Of a stretch of 64,000 nt of DNA, positions 43,363 through 51,990 are shown in pieces. The stretch's first letter is position 1, and each line of letters begins with the position of its first letter. A model generated the notes under the pieces. That model ran no database searches and had not been told where the DNA came from. It saw only the letters and a program-made list of their open reading frames with translations. The position numbers and the translations under genes were made by a program. Source of the DNA: Parabacteroides sp. PH5-46 (GTDB taxonomy: Bacteria; Bacteroidota; Bacteroidia; Bacteroidales; Tannerellaceae); NCBI RefSeq assembly GCF_029892785.1, contig NZ_JARXXA010000004.1, forward strand, positions 186,001 to 250,000, given 5' to 3'.

Positions 43363-46202
43363 CCGCAGAGTGTTGGGATGAGATTACGGTCGCCGTAAGC
43401 GTTATCCACACGTGCGACGTTGATCCAGAACTTGTTTTCGCGGAGCCAATCGAGTGGGAAGGCTGCTTTGCTGCGTGAGTACTCGTGTTTCCATTCATCC
43501 GCAACTACTTCATACTCGGGGTGGGGTGCATTCTTCAGTACATTGTCTTCCTTGGAGACGGTGCCTTCTTCTACCTCCTTGATTTCCTTCCAGATGCAGT
43601 CGAGCACCTCGAGGAAGCGGTCGAGCTCTTCCTTGCTTTCGCTTTCGGTAGGCTCTATCATCAAGGTTCCGTGCACGGGGAAGGAGAGGGTAGGAGCATG
43701 GTAGCCGAAGTCCATCAAACGCTTGGCGATGTCTCCTTCGTCGATGCCTGAGCGCTCCTTGATGGTGCGGCATTCGAGGATCAACTCGTGTCCTACACGT
43801 CCGGTTGCTCCGGTGTAGACAACTCCGTAGGTATCCTTCAGTTTGGCTGCCAGATAATTGGCATTCAGGATGGCAATCTCGGTGGAGCGGGTTAGCCCCT
43901 CAGCTCCCAACAGGCGGATATAGGCGTAGGTAATCGGCAGGATACCGGCGCTTCCGTAAGGAGCAGCGGATACTGCGTTCTGCTCGCTTCCCCAGATCTC
44001 GGGATGTGAGGGCAGGAAGGGCACCAGATGCTCTACGACGCAAATCGGACCAACGCCCGGTCCGCCTCCTCCGTGAGGAGAAGCGAAAGTCTTGTGCAGG
44101 TTGAGGTGGCACACGTCTGCTCCGATGAATCCCGGATTGGTGAGGCCCACCTGCGCGTTCATGTTGGCGCCGTCCATGTAGACCTGTCCTCCGCAAGCGT
44201 GTACGATGTCGCACATCTCCTTGATGTCGAGCTCGAAGATACCGTGCGTAGAGGGGTAGGTGATCATGGTGGCTGCCAGATTATCTTTGTTGGCTTCTGC
44301 TTTTTCGCGGAAGTCTTGGAGGTCTATGTTTCCGTTTTCGTCTGTCTTAACGGTTACGGTGTCGTATCCGCACTGTACGGCGCTGGCCGGATTGGTTCCG
44401 TGAGCCGAAGCAGGGAGGAGTACGATGTTACGATGTCCTTCGCCTTTGCTTTCCAGGTATGTGCGAATCACGCGCAGCCCTGCATACTCTCCGGAAGCGC
44501 CCGAGTTTGGCTGTAGGCTGACGCCCTTGAAACCGGTAATCTCGGCCAGATAAGCGGAGAGGTTCTCGATCAGTTCCTTGTAGCCCTCTACTTGCTCTTC
44601 CGGTGCGTAGGGGTGGATGTTCTGGAACTCCGGACGGCTGAGGGCAAACAGTTCGGAAGCAGCATTGAGCTTCATCGTGCATGAGCCGAGCGATATCATC
44701 GAGTGGGCAAGGGAGATATCCTTGCGTCCCAGACGGGTGATGTAGCGCATGAGCTCTGTCTCCGTGCGGTACTTCTTGAAGACGTCTTGCTGCAGGAAGT
44801 CGGAGGTACGGGCAAACTGTTTGTCGAAGTATGTCTTTGCCGGAACGGAATCGTTCAGCATATAGTCTTTTCCGGCGGCTCCGGCAAAGATGTAGAGCAG
44901 TACGCCAATGTCGGTAGGCTGTGTTGTCTCGTCGATGCTGATGCCTATCTGTCCTCCGTCGAAGTAGCGGAGGTTAACCTTGCACTCCAGTGCGATTTCG
45001 CGGAGGGCGTTGATCGATACATTGCTTGGCAGTTCGATCATTAGGGTGTCGAAGAAGTTCTTGTTGAGCTGCTTGTATCCTAGTTTCTCCAACTCTCCGG
45101 CCAGGAAGCCGGCAGCCGAGTGGATGCGGTTTGCGATATCTCTCAAGCCGTCTGCCCCGTGGTATACGGCGTAGAAGCCCGACATGGTAGCCAACAGCGC
45201 CTGAGCGGTACAGATGTTGGACGTAGCCTTTTCGCGCTTGATGTGCTGCTCGCGTGTTTGCAGTGCGAGGCGGTATGCCGGACGTCCGTAAGCATCTTTG
45301 GAAATTCCGATGATACGTCCGGGGATAGCCCGTTTGTAGTCGTCTTTTGTAGCCATGTATCCGGCGGAAGGTCCTCCGTAGAACATGGGAGTACCAAAGC
45401 GTTGGGCGCTACCGAATACTACGTCGGCGCCCCATTCTCCGGGAGGAGTCAGGATCACGAGACTCATCAGGTCTGCCGCTACAGCTATGCGCGTGCCGTT
45501 TTCGTTGGCCCGTTTTACAAAGGCGGTATAGTCTTCAATGGAGCCATTGGCGTTTGGATATTGAACAATCGCTCCGAATACATCTTCTGTAAATTGGAAT
45601 GTCTTATAGTCGCCGGTTACCACTTTAATTCCCTGTGGCAACATGCGTGTATGGATCACCGCCAGGGTAGATTCAAACACCAGATTGTCAACGAACAAGG
45701 TGTTGGCTTCTGCCTTTATTTGTGCACGGCTGCGTGTTCCGTAGAACATGGTAGCTGCTTCGGCAGCAGCTGTAGCTTCGTCCAGCAGGGAACAATTGGT
45801 GAGTGGTAATCCGGTTAGTTCGCAGATCACTGTCTGGAAGTTCAATAGAGCCTCCAGGCGTCCTTGCGAAACCTCTGCCTGATAGGGCGTATAGGAGGTA
45901 TACCAAACGGGATTCTCCAATACGTTGCGCTGGATGGGGGCCGGACATATCGTGTCGTACCATCCCATCCCTATATAGGATGTGAAAACCTGGTTTTTGG
46001 ATGCCAGTTCGGCAATGTGTTCTGCCAGTTCTCTTTCTGTCATAGCGTCGGGCAAATTCAGCGAGTCTTTCAAGCGGATATTTGCCGGAATAGTTTGGTC
46101 GATAAGCTGTTCAAGTGTTTGTACACCTATTGTTTGCAACATAGAAGGTATTTCCCCTTCTGTAATACCTGCATGGCGGTTAATAAATTTATTTGTGTCC
46201 AT
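43350..46202 (-). CDS. gcvP: Glycine dehydrogenase (decarboxylating), P protein
   Basis: The pyridoxal-phosphate subunit of the glycine cleavage system, releasing CO2 from glycine and passing the aminomethyl group to the H protein. The 950-residue single-chain form has the PLP lysine near K704 in CHLNLHKTFASPHGGGGPG and the MGWYDTICPAPIQRNVLENP start of the family. The genes for the H and T proteins are not in the window, so the system is dispersed. Downstream it overlaps a peptide transporter gene. I looked for a glycine riboswitch in the 50-base gap upstream and there is no room for one. Confidence 0.97.
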   Translation of the reverse strand: MDTNKFINRHAGITEGEIPSMLQTIGVQTLEQLIDQTIPANIRLKDSLNLPDAMTERELAEHIAELASKNQVFTSYIGMGWYDTICPAPIQRNVLENPVWYTSYTPYQAEVSQGRLEALLNFQTVICELTGLPLTNCSLLDEATAAAEAATMFYGTRSRAQIKAEANTLFVDNLVFESTLAVIHTRMLPQGIKVVTGDYKTFQFTEDVFGAIVQYPNANGSIEDYTAFVKRANENGTRIAVAADLMSLVILTPPGEWGADVVFGSAQRFGTPMFYGGPSAGYMATKDDYKRAIPGRIIGISKDAYGRPAYRLALQTREQHIKREKATSNICTAQALLATMSGFYAVYHGADGLRDIANRIHSAAGFLAGELEKLGYKQLNKNFFDTLMIELPSNVSINALREIALECKVNLRYFDGGQIGISIDETTQPTDIGVLLYIFAGAAGKDYMLNDSVPAKTYFDKQFARTSDFLQQDVFKKYRTETELMRYITRLGRKDISLAHSMISLGSCTMKLNAASELFALSRPEFQNIHPYAPEEQVEGYKELIENLSAYLAEITGFKGVSLQPNSGASGEYAGLRVIRTYLESKGEGHRNIVLLPASAHGTNPASAVQCGYDTVTVKTDENGNIDLQDFREKAEANKDNLAATMITYPSTHGIFELDIKEMCDIVHACGGQVYMDGANMNAQVGLTNPGFIGADVCHLNLHKTFASPHGGGGPGVGPICVVEHLVPFLPSHPEIWGSEQNAVSAAPYGSAGILPITYAYIRLLGAEGLTRSTEIAILNANYLAAKLKDTYGVVYTGATGRVGHELILECRTIKERSGIDEGDIAKRLMDFGYHAPTLSFPVHGTLMIEPTESESKEELDRFLEVLDCIWKEIKEVEEGTVSKEDNVLKNAPHPEYEVVADEWKHEYSRSKAAFPLDWLRENKFWINVARVDNAYGDRNLIPTLCGCQV

Positions 46203-46252
46203 AACAATTATAGTGTTTTATGATATTATAGTGTATGTGCTATTATATAATT

Positions 46253-46891
46253 TTATAAAAAAGGATTGCTCAGGCTTTCCTCTATGACGTTTGTTTTAGG
46301 CCCGTGCCCGGGATATAAAATCGTTTCATCCGGCAAAGATAATATTTTATCTTTTATTGCCGCGATGAGTACTTCCTGATTTCCTCCCCACAAATCCGTT
46401 CTTCCGATGCTGCCGCTAAAGATGGCATCGCCGGTGATGGCAAATCCGTCTTTTTTGTTGTAGAAGGCCAGGCTACCGGGCGAGTGTCCGGGTACGAGCA
46501 AGGCTGTGAGCTCGGAGTTGCCGAATTTGATGATTTCGTTTCCTACGATGTACTTTTCTACCGGTATGCTTTGCAGCCTGTCTTGCAAACCAAATAGCTT
46601 GGCCTGTTCCTGCGGCGAAGGGAGCATTTCTGCATCTGCCTTGTGAGCCAGCGGTTTTAGTCCGTATGTACGGTTTACAAACTCATTACCGAAGATGTGA
46701 TCCAGATGAAGGTGTGTGCAAAGCAAATGCTTTACTGTCAGTTTGTTTGCGATGATGTAATTGCTTAACTCCAATTCTTCTTCTCTACGGAAGCAGCCGC
46801 AATCTATCAAAACAGCTTCACCTGTTTCATCGTGTAAGATGTAGGTGTTTACAGAGAAATAATTAAATTCAAAAGACTTTACTGTAATCAT
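46253..46891 (-). CDS. MBL-fold metallo-hydrolase
   Basis: A 212-residue cytoplasmic protein of the glyoxalase II-like metallo-beta-lactamase fold. The metal-binding HxHxDH motif is in LCTHLHLDHIFGN, with later metal ligands in PGHSPGSLAF and TGDAIFSGSIGRTD and a final YPGHGPKT. Such proteins hydrolyse thioesters such as S-lactoylglutathione or serve as sulfur dioxygenases; the substrate here is not known. It overlaps rsmG by 4 bases (ATGA). Confidence 0.9.
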   Translation of the reverse strand: MITVKSFEFNYFSVNTYILHDETGEAVLIDCGCFRREEELELSNYIIANKLTVKHLLCTHLHLDHIFGNEFVNRTYGLKPLAHKADAEMLPSPQEQAKLFGLQDRLQSIPVEKYIVGNEIIKFGNSELTALLVPGHSPGSLAFYNKKDGFAITGDAIFSGSIGRTDLWGGNQEVLIAAIKDKILSLPDETILYPGHGPKTNVIEESLSNPFL

Positions 46892-47535
46892 AATGGTGTA
46901 TAGACAACTTTTTTAGCTTTGAAATACTCTTCTTTAAAATAATCACTCAATGTGATACTTACCGCCTTATTTTTGAAGGGCAGGATTTCGTGCTGAAGTT
47001 CCCCACCTTTTAAGCAAATAAGTCCGTTAGGAAGAGCATTCTGTTGTTGTTTCTTTTTTATGTTTTTGGTTACTATTTTAGACAAATCAACGAGGGGCAT
47101 AACAGCACGGCTTACAACGAAGTCGAATAGCTGTTTTTCTTCTTCTCCCCTGCAATGGCGGAAGGTTACATTCTCTAGTCCGATCGCTTCGGCTACCGCC
47201 TGTGCTACCTTTATTTTCTTTCCGATACTATCTACCAGATGAAACTGTACCTGAGGGAAGTAGATGGCCAGTGGAATACCCGGAAAGCCCCCTCCCGTAC
47301 CCAGATCCATAACGCTTGTATCTTCCTTGAAACGGATCATTTTAACGATCCCAAGCGAATGGAGTACATGGTGCAGATATAGATTGTCTATATCCTTTCT
47401 GGAGATCACATTTATCTTTGCATTCCAATCGGCATACAACGGATACAGCGCTTCAAATTGTTCTTTTTGTTTATCCGTAAGCTCCGGGAAATATTCGTTT
47501 AATCTTATCAACTGACTATTTTTATCTTGTGTCAT
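46888..47535 (-). CDS. rsmG: 16S rRNA (guanine527-N7)-methyltransferase
   Basis: Methylates G527 of 16S rRNA using S-adenosylmethionine. The 215-residue protein has the SAM-binding DLGTGGGFPGIPLAI, the segment HLVDSIGKKIKVAQAV and the VVSRAVMPLVDLSK end of the fold. It overlaps the genes on both sides by 4 bases, so the DUF3298-type gene, rsmG and the hydrolase are translationally coupled. Confidence 0.95.
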   Translation of the reverse strand: MTQDKNSQLIRLNEYFPELTDKQKEQFEALYPLYADWNAKINVISRKDIDNLYLHHVLHSLGIVKMIRFKEDTSVMDLGTGGGFPGIPLAIYFPQVQFHLVDSIGKKIKVAQAVAEAIGLENVTFRHCRGEEEKQLFDFVVSRAVMPLVDLSKIVTKNIKKKQQQNALPNGLICLKGGELQHEILPFKNKAVSITLSDYFKEEYFKAKKVVYTPL

Positions 47536-48374
47536 ATCAACTTTGCTATCGGGCTATCCTTACGAAGTAAATGCTTGATTTCCTGAAAGGGTAACTGTAC
47601 ATTGGTTATCCCTACCACATAGGCTGCGATTTCGTATTCGTTAAAGAAATACGTGATGCCTGTATCGTCTATAAGAAAGTTTCCATTCGGATAGATCTCT
47701 TCAACGCTGAAGAATCCGATACTTTCCAGCTCTTTTGCATTATCTACTTCATTTTGTATAGCAATATTATCTACCAACATCTGCGCTAATTCGTCTTGAA
47801 AGTCTTCAATAAAAATGTCTTCTTCCGTAACAAGATCTCCGATTTCCAGGTCTAATACGAAATTCATTTGTGAATGAGCCCCGTGTGCTCCTCCGGTATA
47901 ACTTTCGTAATAAACAGAATAACACAACAAATTGTTCTTGTTGTAGGTAATATCATTTGACGACATTTCATAGTAAGAGAACCAGCTGGCTATCGGAGCC
48001 CCTTTGGATTTTTCCCTTTCTTCCTTGAAGTCATCTTCCAGGCTCTTATAATCTTCTATGTAAATGTTTACATATTCATCCGTAGCCTTCTCGGGTGTTA
48101 ATTCATCATAAATATCTCCAAAGTAGGAATTGACGAATTGTTTCCTGATAGCTTCCAATACTTCTTTATTCCCGAATTTTACGGGATAAATGAACTTTAT
48201 CTGAAGACTGCAATTGGGGTTTTCAGGCTGTTCCAGCATGTGATATACCCGGTCTACACTGATGGAATCAAATTGGATTTTATTTTCAAAAGGGGATTTC
48301 TTATCTCTCTGACAACCAGTTATTGCCGACAATAAAATGACGACAAGGACAGTCTTTATTGCATGTGTTTTCAT
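47532..48374 (-). CDS. DUF3298/DUF4163-type lipoprotein
   Basis: A 280-residue periplasmic or surface lipoprotein: signal with lipobox SAITGC (Cys21). The body shows the DUF4163 part (SCSLQIKFIYP-like N-terminal strand region) and the RsiV-like DUF3298 segment YYESYTGGAHGAHSQMNFVLDLEIGDLV followed by YFFNEYEIAAYVVG. Relatives include the anti-sigma factor RsiV's extracellular lysozyme-binding domain, but no anti-sigma segment is present here. Function unknown. It heads the operon with rsmG and the MBL hydrolase. Confidence 0.82.
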   Translation of the reverse strand: MKTHAIKTVLVVILLSAITGCQRDKKSPFENKIQFDSISVDRVYHMLEQPENPNCSLQIKFIYPVKFGNKEVLEAIRKQFVNSYFGDIYDELTPEKATDEYVNIYIEDYKSLEDDFKEEREKSKGAPIASWFSYYEMSSNDITYNKNNLLCYSVYYESYTGGAHGAHSQMNFVLDLEIGDLVTEEDIFIEDFQDELAQMLVDNIAIQNEVDNAKELESIGFFSVEEIYPNGNFLIDDTGITYFFNEYEIAAYVVGITNVQLPFQEIKHLLRKDSPIAKLI

Positions 48375-48403
48375 TTAATAAACTGTTTTATTTATTAAGG
48401 ACA

Positions 48404-48411
48404 CAAAGGTA
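48404..48411 (-). promoter_or_regulatory. -7 promoter box of the DUF3298-rsmG operon
   Basis: The minus strand reads TACCTTTG, a perfect Bacteroides -7 element, 30 bases upstream of the ATG. The nearest TTTG upstream is 25 bases away, longer than the usual 19-21, so the -33 element is uncertain. Confidence 0.5.
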
Positions 48412-48517
48412 AATGATTTATATCGTATATCCTTACCAAACAAAAAAAAGATAAGGGGTTTTTCATTTATGCGAAGCCGAAAGTGTATTGTTAAACTTGA
48501 CAAAAAGTTGCTGAATT

Positions 48518-48627
48518 ACAACTGTAGATCAACTGGTCGACAACTATGACCCACGTGGTCGACAGTTGTGACCCAGCTGATCGACGGCTGTGAACCACCT
48601 GGGTCACAGCTGTCGACCACCAATTTC
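48518..48627. repeat. Array of tandem 22-bp palindromic units
   Basis: Five consecutive 22-base units start at 48518, 48540, 48562, 48584 and 48606. Each opens with ACA or ACG then (A/G)(A/G/C)CTGT or a variant, has a TGACCCA-like middle, and closes with GGTCG or a variant; the last unit is partly decayed. Units pair with each other: 48557-48574 and 48601-48618 form an 18-bp inverted repeat with one mismatch. The array lies in the 360-base gap between divergent genes, ending about 40 bases before a good -7 box. No protein-coding role is likely. Confidence 0.85.
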
Positions 48628-48664
48628 TTAACTTAAAATGCAACAAACAGTTCGATTTATTTTT

Positions 48665-48672
48665 TATCTTTG
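48665..48672 (+). promoter_or_regulatory. -7 promoter box of the nitronate monooxygenase-like gene
   Basis: TATCTTTG on the plus strand is a perfect TAnnTTTG, 63 bases before the ATG at 48735. No clear TTTG sits 19-21 bases upstream; the palindrome array ends just beyond that point. Confidence 0.5.
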
Positions 48673-48734
48673 CGGCCTTATACACTCGTTGCGACTAAAT
48701 ACTATGACTTATCGCGACATATTATACAAACAGG

Positions 48735-49805
48735 ATGAAATCATTTTTTATAGGTAATCTGGAAGTAAAACTTCCAGTCATTCAAGGGGGAATGGGCGTC
48801 GGGGTTTCCTTATCAGGATTGGCTTCGGCAGTAGCTAATGAAGGCGGTATCGGTGTTATATCGTGTGCCGGCCTGGGCTTAATCTACCATAAATCTCCCG
48901 GAGATTATTTGAACAAATGTATCTCGGGTCTGAAAGAAGAGATCAAGAAAGCAAGAGAAAAAAGCAAAGGTATCATTGGTGTAAACATTATGGTTGCACT
49001 AAGCAATTATGCAGATATGGTAAAGACATCAATCGCTGAGAAAGCAGATGTTATCTTTGCCGGAGCCGGACTTCCTTTCGATTTGCCCTCTTATCTGACC
49101 AAAGAAAGCAAAACCAAACTGGTACCGATTGTGTCTTCTTCGCGTGCCGCTAAGATCATATGCGACAAATGGAAGAATAATTATGGCTACTTGCCTGATG
49201 CTATCGTAGTAGAAGGTCCTAAGGCTGGCGGCCATTTAGGCTTTAAAGTGAATCAGCTTGATGATGCGCAATACTCTCTGGAACACCTTATTCCGGAAGT
49301 AGTAGATATTGCCGGTTTGTACAAAAGCGAGAAGGATATTCCGGTGATTGCAGCCGGAGGCATCTCTACAGGGAAGGACATACTCCGCTTTATCGAGATG
49401 GGAGCTTCGGGTGTACAAATGGGTACCATGTTCGTTACCACCACAGAATGTGATGCTTCGGATACATTTAAAAATGTATTTGTGAATGCCAGGCAGGAAG
49501 ATATTAAAATCATCCAAAGCCCTGTAGGTATGCCGGGTAGAGCAATTGACGGCGAATTTATCCAAAGCGTGGAACAAGGCCGGGAAGTACCCAAAAATTG
49601 CCCTTTCCACTGTATCAAGACGTGCGACTATACGAAAAGCCCCTATTGTATTGTTCAGGCTCTTTACCAGGCAGCCAGAGGTAATATGAAAAAAGGCTAT
49701 GCCTTTACAGGGATCAACGTCCATTTATCTCAAAAGATATCGAGTGTTAAAGAAGTAATATCCAATCTAAAAGCTGAGTTTTTAAAGGCAAAACTTGAAG
49801 GCTGA
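48735..49805 (+). CDS. Nitronate monooxygenase / 2-nitropropane dioxygenase-like flavoprotein
   Basis: A 356-residue FMN-binding TIM barrel. The opening VIQGGMGVGVSLSGLASAVANEGGIGVIS is split over the first two strands, and the phosphate-binding IAAGGISTGKDILR plus GASGVQMGTMF are classical. Family members oxidise nitronates, or act as enoyl-ACP reductase FabK; the cysteine-rich stretch NCPFHCIKTC near residue 290 is more typical of the former group in anaerobes, but the true substrate is unsettled. The lysophospholipid acyltransferase gene follows by 18 bases, so a lipid-related FabK-like role is an alternative. Confidence 0.85.
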   Translation: MKSFFIGNLEVKLPVIQGGMGVGVSLSGLASAVANEGGIGVISCAGLGLIYHKSPGDYLNKCISGLKEEIKKAREKSKGIIGVNIMVALSNYADMVKTSIAEKADVIFAGAGLPFDLPSYLTKESKTKLVPIVSSSRAAKIICDKWKNNYGYLPDAIVVEGPKAGGHLGFKVNQLDDAQYSLEHLIPEVVDIAGLYKSEKDIPVIAAGGISTGKDILRFIEMGASGVQMGTMFVTTTECDASDTFKNVFVNARQEDIKIIQSPVGMPGRAIDGEFIQSVEQGREVPKNCPFHCIKTCDYTKSPYCIVQALYQAARGNMKKGYAFTGINVHLSQKISSVKEVISNLKAEFLKAKLEG

Positions 49806-49823
49806 TTTCAGAATAAATTACAG

Positions 49824-50558
49824 ATGCGAAAGATAATAGCATATCCTCTTTCGGCTATTTATTATCTATTGTTTGGAACTTCTCTGGTTGTTTTTCATGT
49901 CATACAATGGATATGTTTCAACCTCTTTGGCTATCAGGCACATAAGAAGAGCGTAGATGTTCTGTCTTTCTTCCTGGTAGTCAATACCTATGTTTTAGGT
50001 ACGAGATATAAGATCAACAATCTAGATAAATTACCGGAAGGCGTACCCCTGATTATTGCAGCAAACCATCAGAGCCTGTACGACATTACGACCATCTGCT
50101 GGTTTCTGCGGAAAGTACATCCCAAGTTCATCAGTAAGATAGAACTAGGCAAGGGAATCCCCAGTATTTCATACAATCTGAACCATGGCGGATCGGTACT
50201 AATAGACAGAAAAGACCCGAAGCAATCATTGTCTGCCATAAGGGAAATAGCACTATACATAGAAGCCAACAAGCGCTCAGCCGTGATATTCCCCGAAGGA
50301 ACGCGAAGCAAAACAGGCAAACCAAGGCCCTTTGCAGAAAACGGACTAAAAATCCTATGCAAATACGCCCCCTCTGCCTATATGCTCCCAGTAACGATCA
50401 ACAACTCGTGGAAAATGACCCGCTGGGGCTCCTTCCCCTTAGGCATAGGAAACAAGATCGAATTAACGCTCCACGACCCCATCCCCGTAAAAGAGATGCC
50501 CTTCCCCGAACTGTTCGAAAAAACAGAACAGAGTGTTGTTCGGGCTATTCGTCAGTAA
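49824..50558 (+). CDS. 1-acyl-sn-glycerol-3-phosphate acyltransferase (PlsC family)
   Basis: A 244-residue membrane-associated acyltransferase. An N-terminal hydrophobic segment is followed by the HX4D motif in AANHQSLYD and the glycerophosphate-binding FPEGTRSKTGKPRPF. It should acylate lysophosphatidic acid to phosphatidic acid. It is cotranscribed with the preceding flavoprotein and overlaps the convergent DUF4858-type gene by 7 bases. Confidence 0.92.
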   Translation: MRKIIAYPLSAIYYLLFGTSLVVFHVIQWICFNLFGYQAHKKSVDVLSFFLVVNTYVLGTRYKINNLDKLPEGVPLIIAANHQSLYDITTICWFLRKVHPKFISKIELGKGIPSISYNLNHGGSVLIDRKDPKQSLSAIREIALYIEANKRSAVIFPEGTRSKTGKPRPFAENGLKILCKYAPSAYMLPVTINNSWKMTRWGSFPLGIGNKIELTLHDPIPVKEMPFPELFEKTEQSVVRAIRQ

Positions 50559-51103
50559 CGAAGGCTGTTGTTGTATCGTTTCCAGGCGTTGGCGTTTTGG
50601 CGGTTGCGTTCTCTGGCGCGGAATGAGGGGCTGAAGATACTTTGTAGCATGCCGTCGAATGACCTGCCGGAGGGTCTGGCGGCATTGTCTTTTATGCTTT
50701 GGGGTGTCATAAAGGCTGCCTTGTTGTATTTGTCTTCCAGTAGGGGTATGTTCAGGCCGTAGCGCATAAAGACAGCAGGTGGCATATTCAGAGGATTGAT
50801 GTCTTTCCGGTCTTCAATAGATATGCCATCTTTTCCCGGAGTAAGGAATTCGGTAAAATCTTTGTCAATAGGTATCTGGGTGGGGCTGCTTTTCATTTGC
50901 TCTTTTGGAGACATGATATCTGTGTTGATCAGTGTTCCGTCTTCTATGGCTTTCTGAAATTCCGGATTGATCTTTACAGCTTTTTTCCCGGATACTACAT
51001 CATTCAGCCAAACAGAGTCTTCCTTTGTCCATTGGGCATATATCAAAGCTGTATTTTGTAAACAGCAAAGTATGATTATTATTGTCTTTCTTTTGGTTTC
51101 CAT
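50552..51103 (-). CDS. DUF4858-type exported protein, copy B
   Basis: A 183-residue protein with a signal peptide (IIIILCCLQNTALIYA) ending before QWTKEDSVWLNDVVSGKKA. It resembles the DUF4858 family of Bacteroidales, whose function is unknown. It is a tandem paralog of the gene just upstream. Its start overlaps the end of that gene by 25 bases, and the two share near-identical DNA around the segment KEDSxWLxDVVSGKKAxKIN. The basic C terminus (RARERNRQNANAWKRY) is also shared in character. Confidence 0.75.
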   Translation of the reverse strand: METKRKTIIIILCCLQNTALIYAQWTKEDSVWLNDVVSGKKAVKINPEFQKAIEDGTLINTDIMSPKEQMKSSPTQIPIDKDFTEFLTPGKDGISIEDRKDINPLNMPPAVFMRYGLNIPLLEDKYNKAAFMTPQSIKDNAARPSGRSFDGMLQSIFSPSFRARERNRQNANAWKRYNNSLRY

Positions 51104-51735
51104 TCCAGGTGTTCGGGGTAGTCTTTATACTGTTTCCAGGCATTTGCTTTTTTTCTGTTTCTTCGCTTGTTTCTCTCTGTTTTATTGAAAATTCCCATCA
51201 GGATATCATTCAGCGAGAATGTAAGGCGGGTACTGAATACGAAGCCTCCTCTTTTTTGCCCGTCTTTCACTTCTTCATTGTATATATTTGTGGCTTGTGC
51301 GGCTACTGAAACCGGTGTATTAGGCACCTGAAGCCTGTTTTTATCCCTTAAGTCAGGCATGGCGAATGCACCATCTTTTAATATTTTTCCGGTATCGGGG
51401 CCAAGGTTTAATTCATTTTTATATAAGGCGAAAACAGCCGGAGGCATCTTGCTATAATCGATGGATTTGCCTTCTGTTGTATCGGTAGGTTGTATATCAA
51501 AATCTTTGGAAATAGGGAGAATCGGAGGAGCGGCCAGTGGCTCCATCATGGGCTTATCTGTATTGATCAATGTCCCGTTCTCTATGGCCTTCAGAAACTC
51601 TGGATTGATCTTTATGGCCTTTTTCCCGGATACTACATCATCCAGCCAAGCGGAGTCTTCCTTTGTCCATTGGGCATGAAGGTATCCGGTCTGTTGAATG
51701 CAGATAAATACAAAGAAAATCAGCCTTTTGTCCAT
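51079..51735 (-). CDS. DUF4858-type exported protein, copy A
   Basis: A 218-residue paralog of the protein encoded at 50552-51103, with signal peptide FFVFICIQQTGYLHA and the same QWTKEDSAWLDDVVSGKKA opening. The middle contains MPPAVFALYKNELNLG, matching MPPAVFMRYGLN in the other copy, and the basic tail NKRRNRKKANAWKQY is conserved. Probably located in the periplasm or outer membrane. Nothing shows the function. Confidence 0.75.
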   Translation of the reverse strand: MDKRLIFFVFICIQQTGYLHAQWTKEDSAWLDDVVSGKKAIKINPEFLKAIENGTLINTDKPMMEPLAAPPILPISKDFDIQPTDTTEGKSIDYSKMPPAVFALYKNELNLGPDTGKILKDGAFAMPDLRDKNRLQVPNTPVSVAAQATNIYNEEVKDGQKRGGFVFSTRLTFSLNDILMGIFNKTERNKRRNRKKANAWKQYKDYPEHLEWKPKERQ

Positions 51736-51865
51736 ATTAGTTTGTTAAACGGGCGCAAGGTACGAAGTGTTAAATTTAAGACTTTCTTTATTGTATTAAA
51801 TAATGCGAATCAAATGTTGAAGTTCCTAAAAGGCCTATGGAAGAAAAAGTGATGACGATATATGA

Positions 51866-51903
51866 ATAAACCCTTATGTATTTATTGATACATAAGGGTT
51901 TAT
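51866..51903. terminator. 16-bp perfect hairpin upstream of the DUF4858-type pair
   Basis: ATAAACCCTTATGTAT and its exact complement enclose a 6-base loop (TTATTG). It lies between the GH20 stop (51991) and the DUF4858-type start (51735), so it could terminate minus-strand transcription from GH20. No T-run follows the stem on the minus strand, so termination is not certain. The rest of this 255-base gap is AT-rich without clear features. Confidence 0.55.
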
Positions 51904-51990
51904 CTATAGGATGCATGTTTACCTTTTAACAACTCTTAGGCCTGTTCTAACAGACTTTTCGTTGGAAAAAGCTAATATTACGCCTGTTTT

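Noticed and set aside
46203-46252. Glycine riboswitch before gcvP
   Set aside because: Only 50 AT-rich bases separate gcvP from the next gene on the other side, too short for the aptamer, and no conserved core is visible.
48491-48685. Small minus-strand open frame (64 codons) across the 22-base array
   Set aside because: The open frame arises from the repeats; there is no ribosome-binding site and it lies against the promoter of the next gene.
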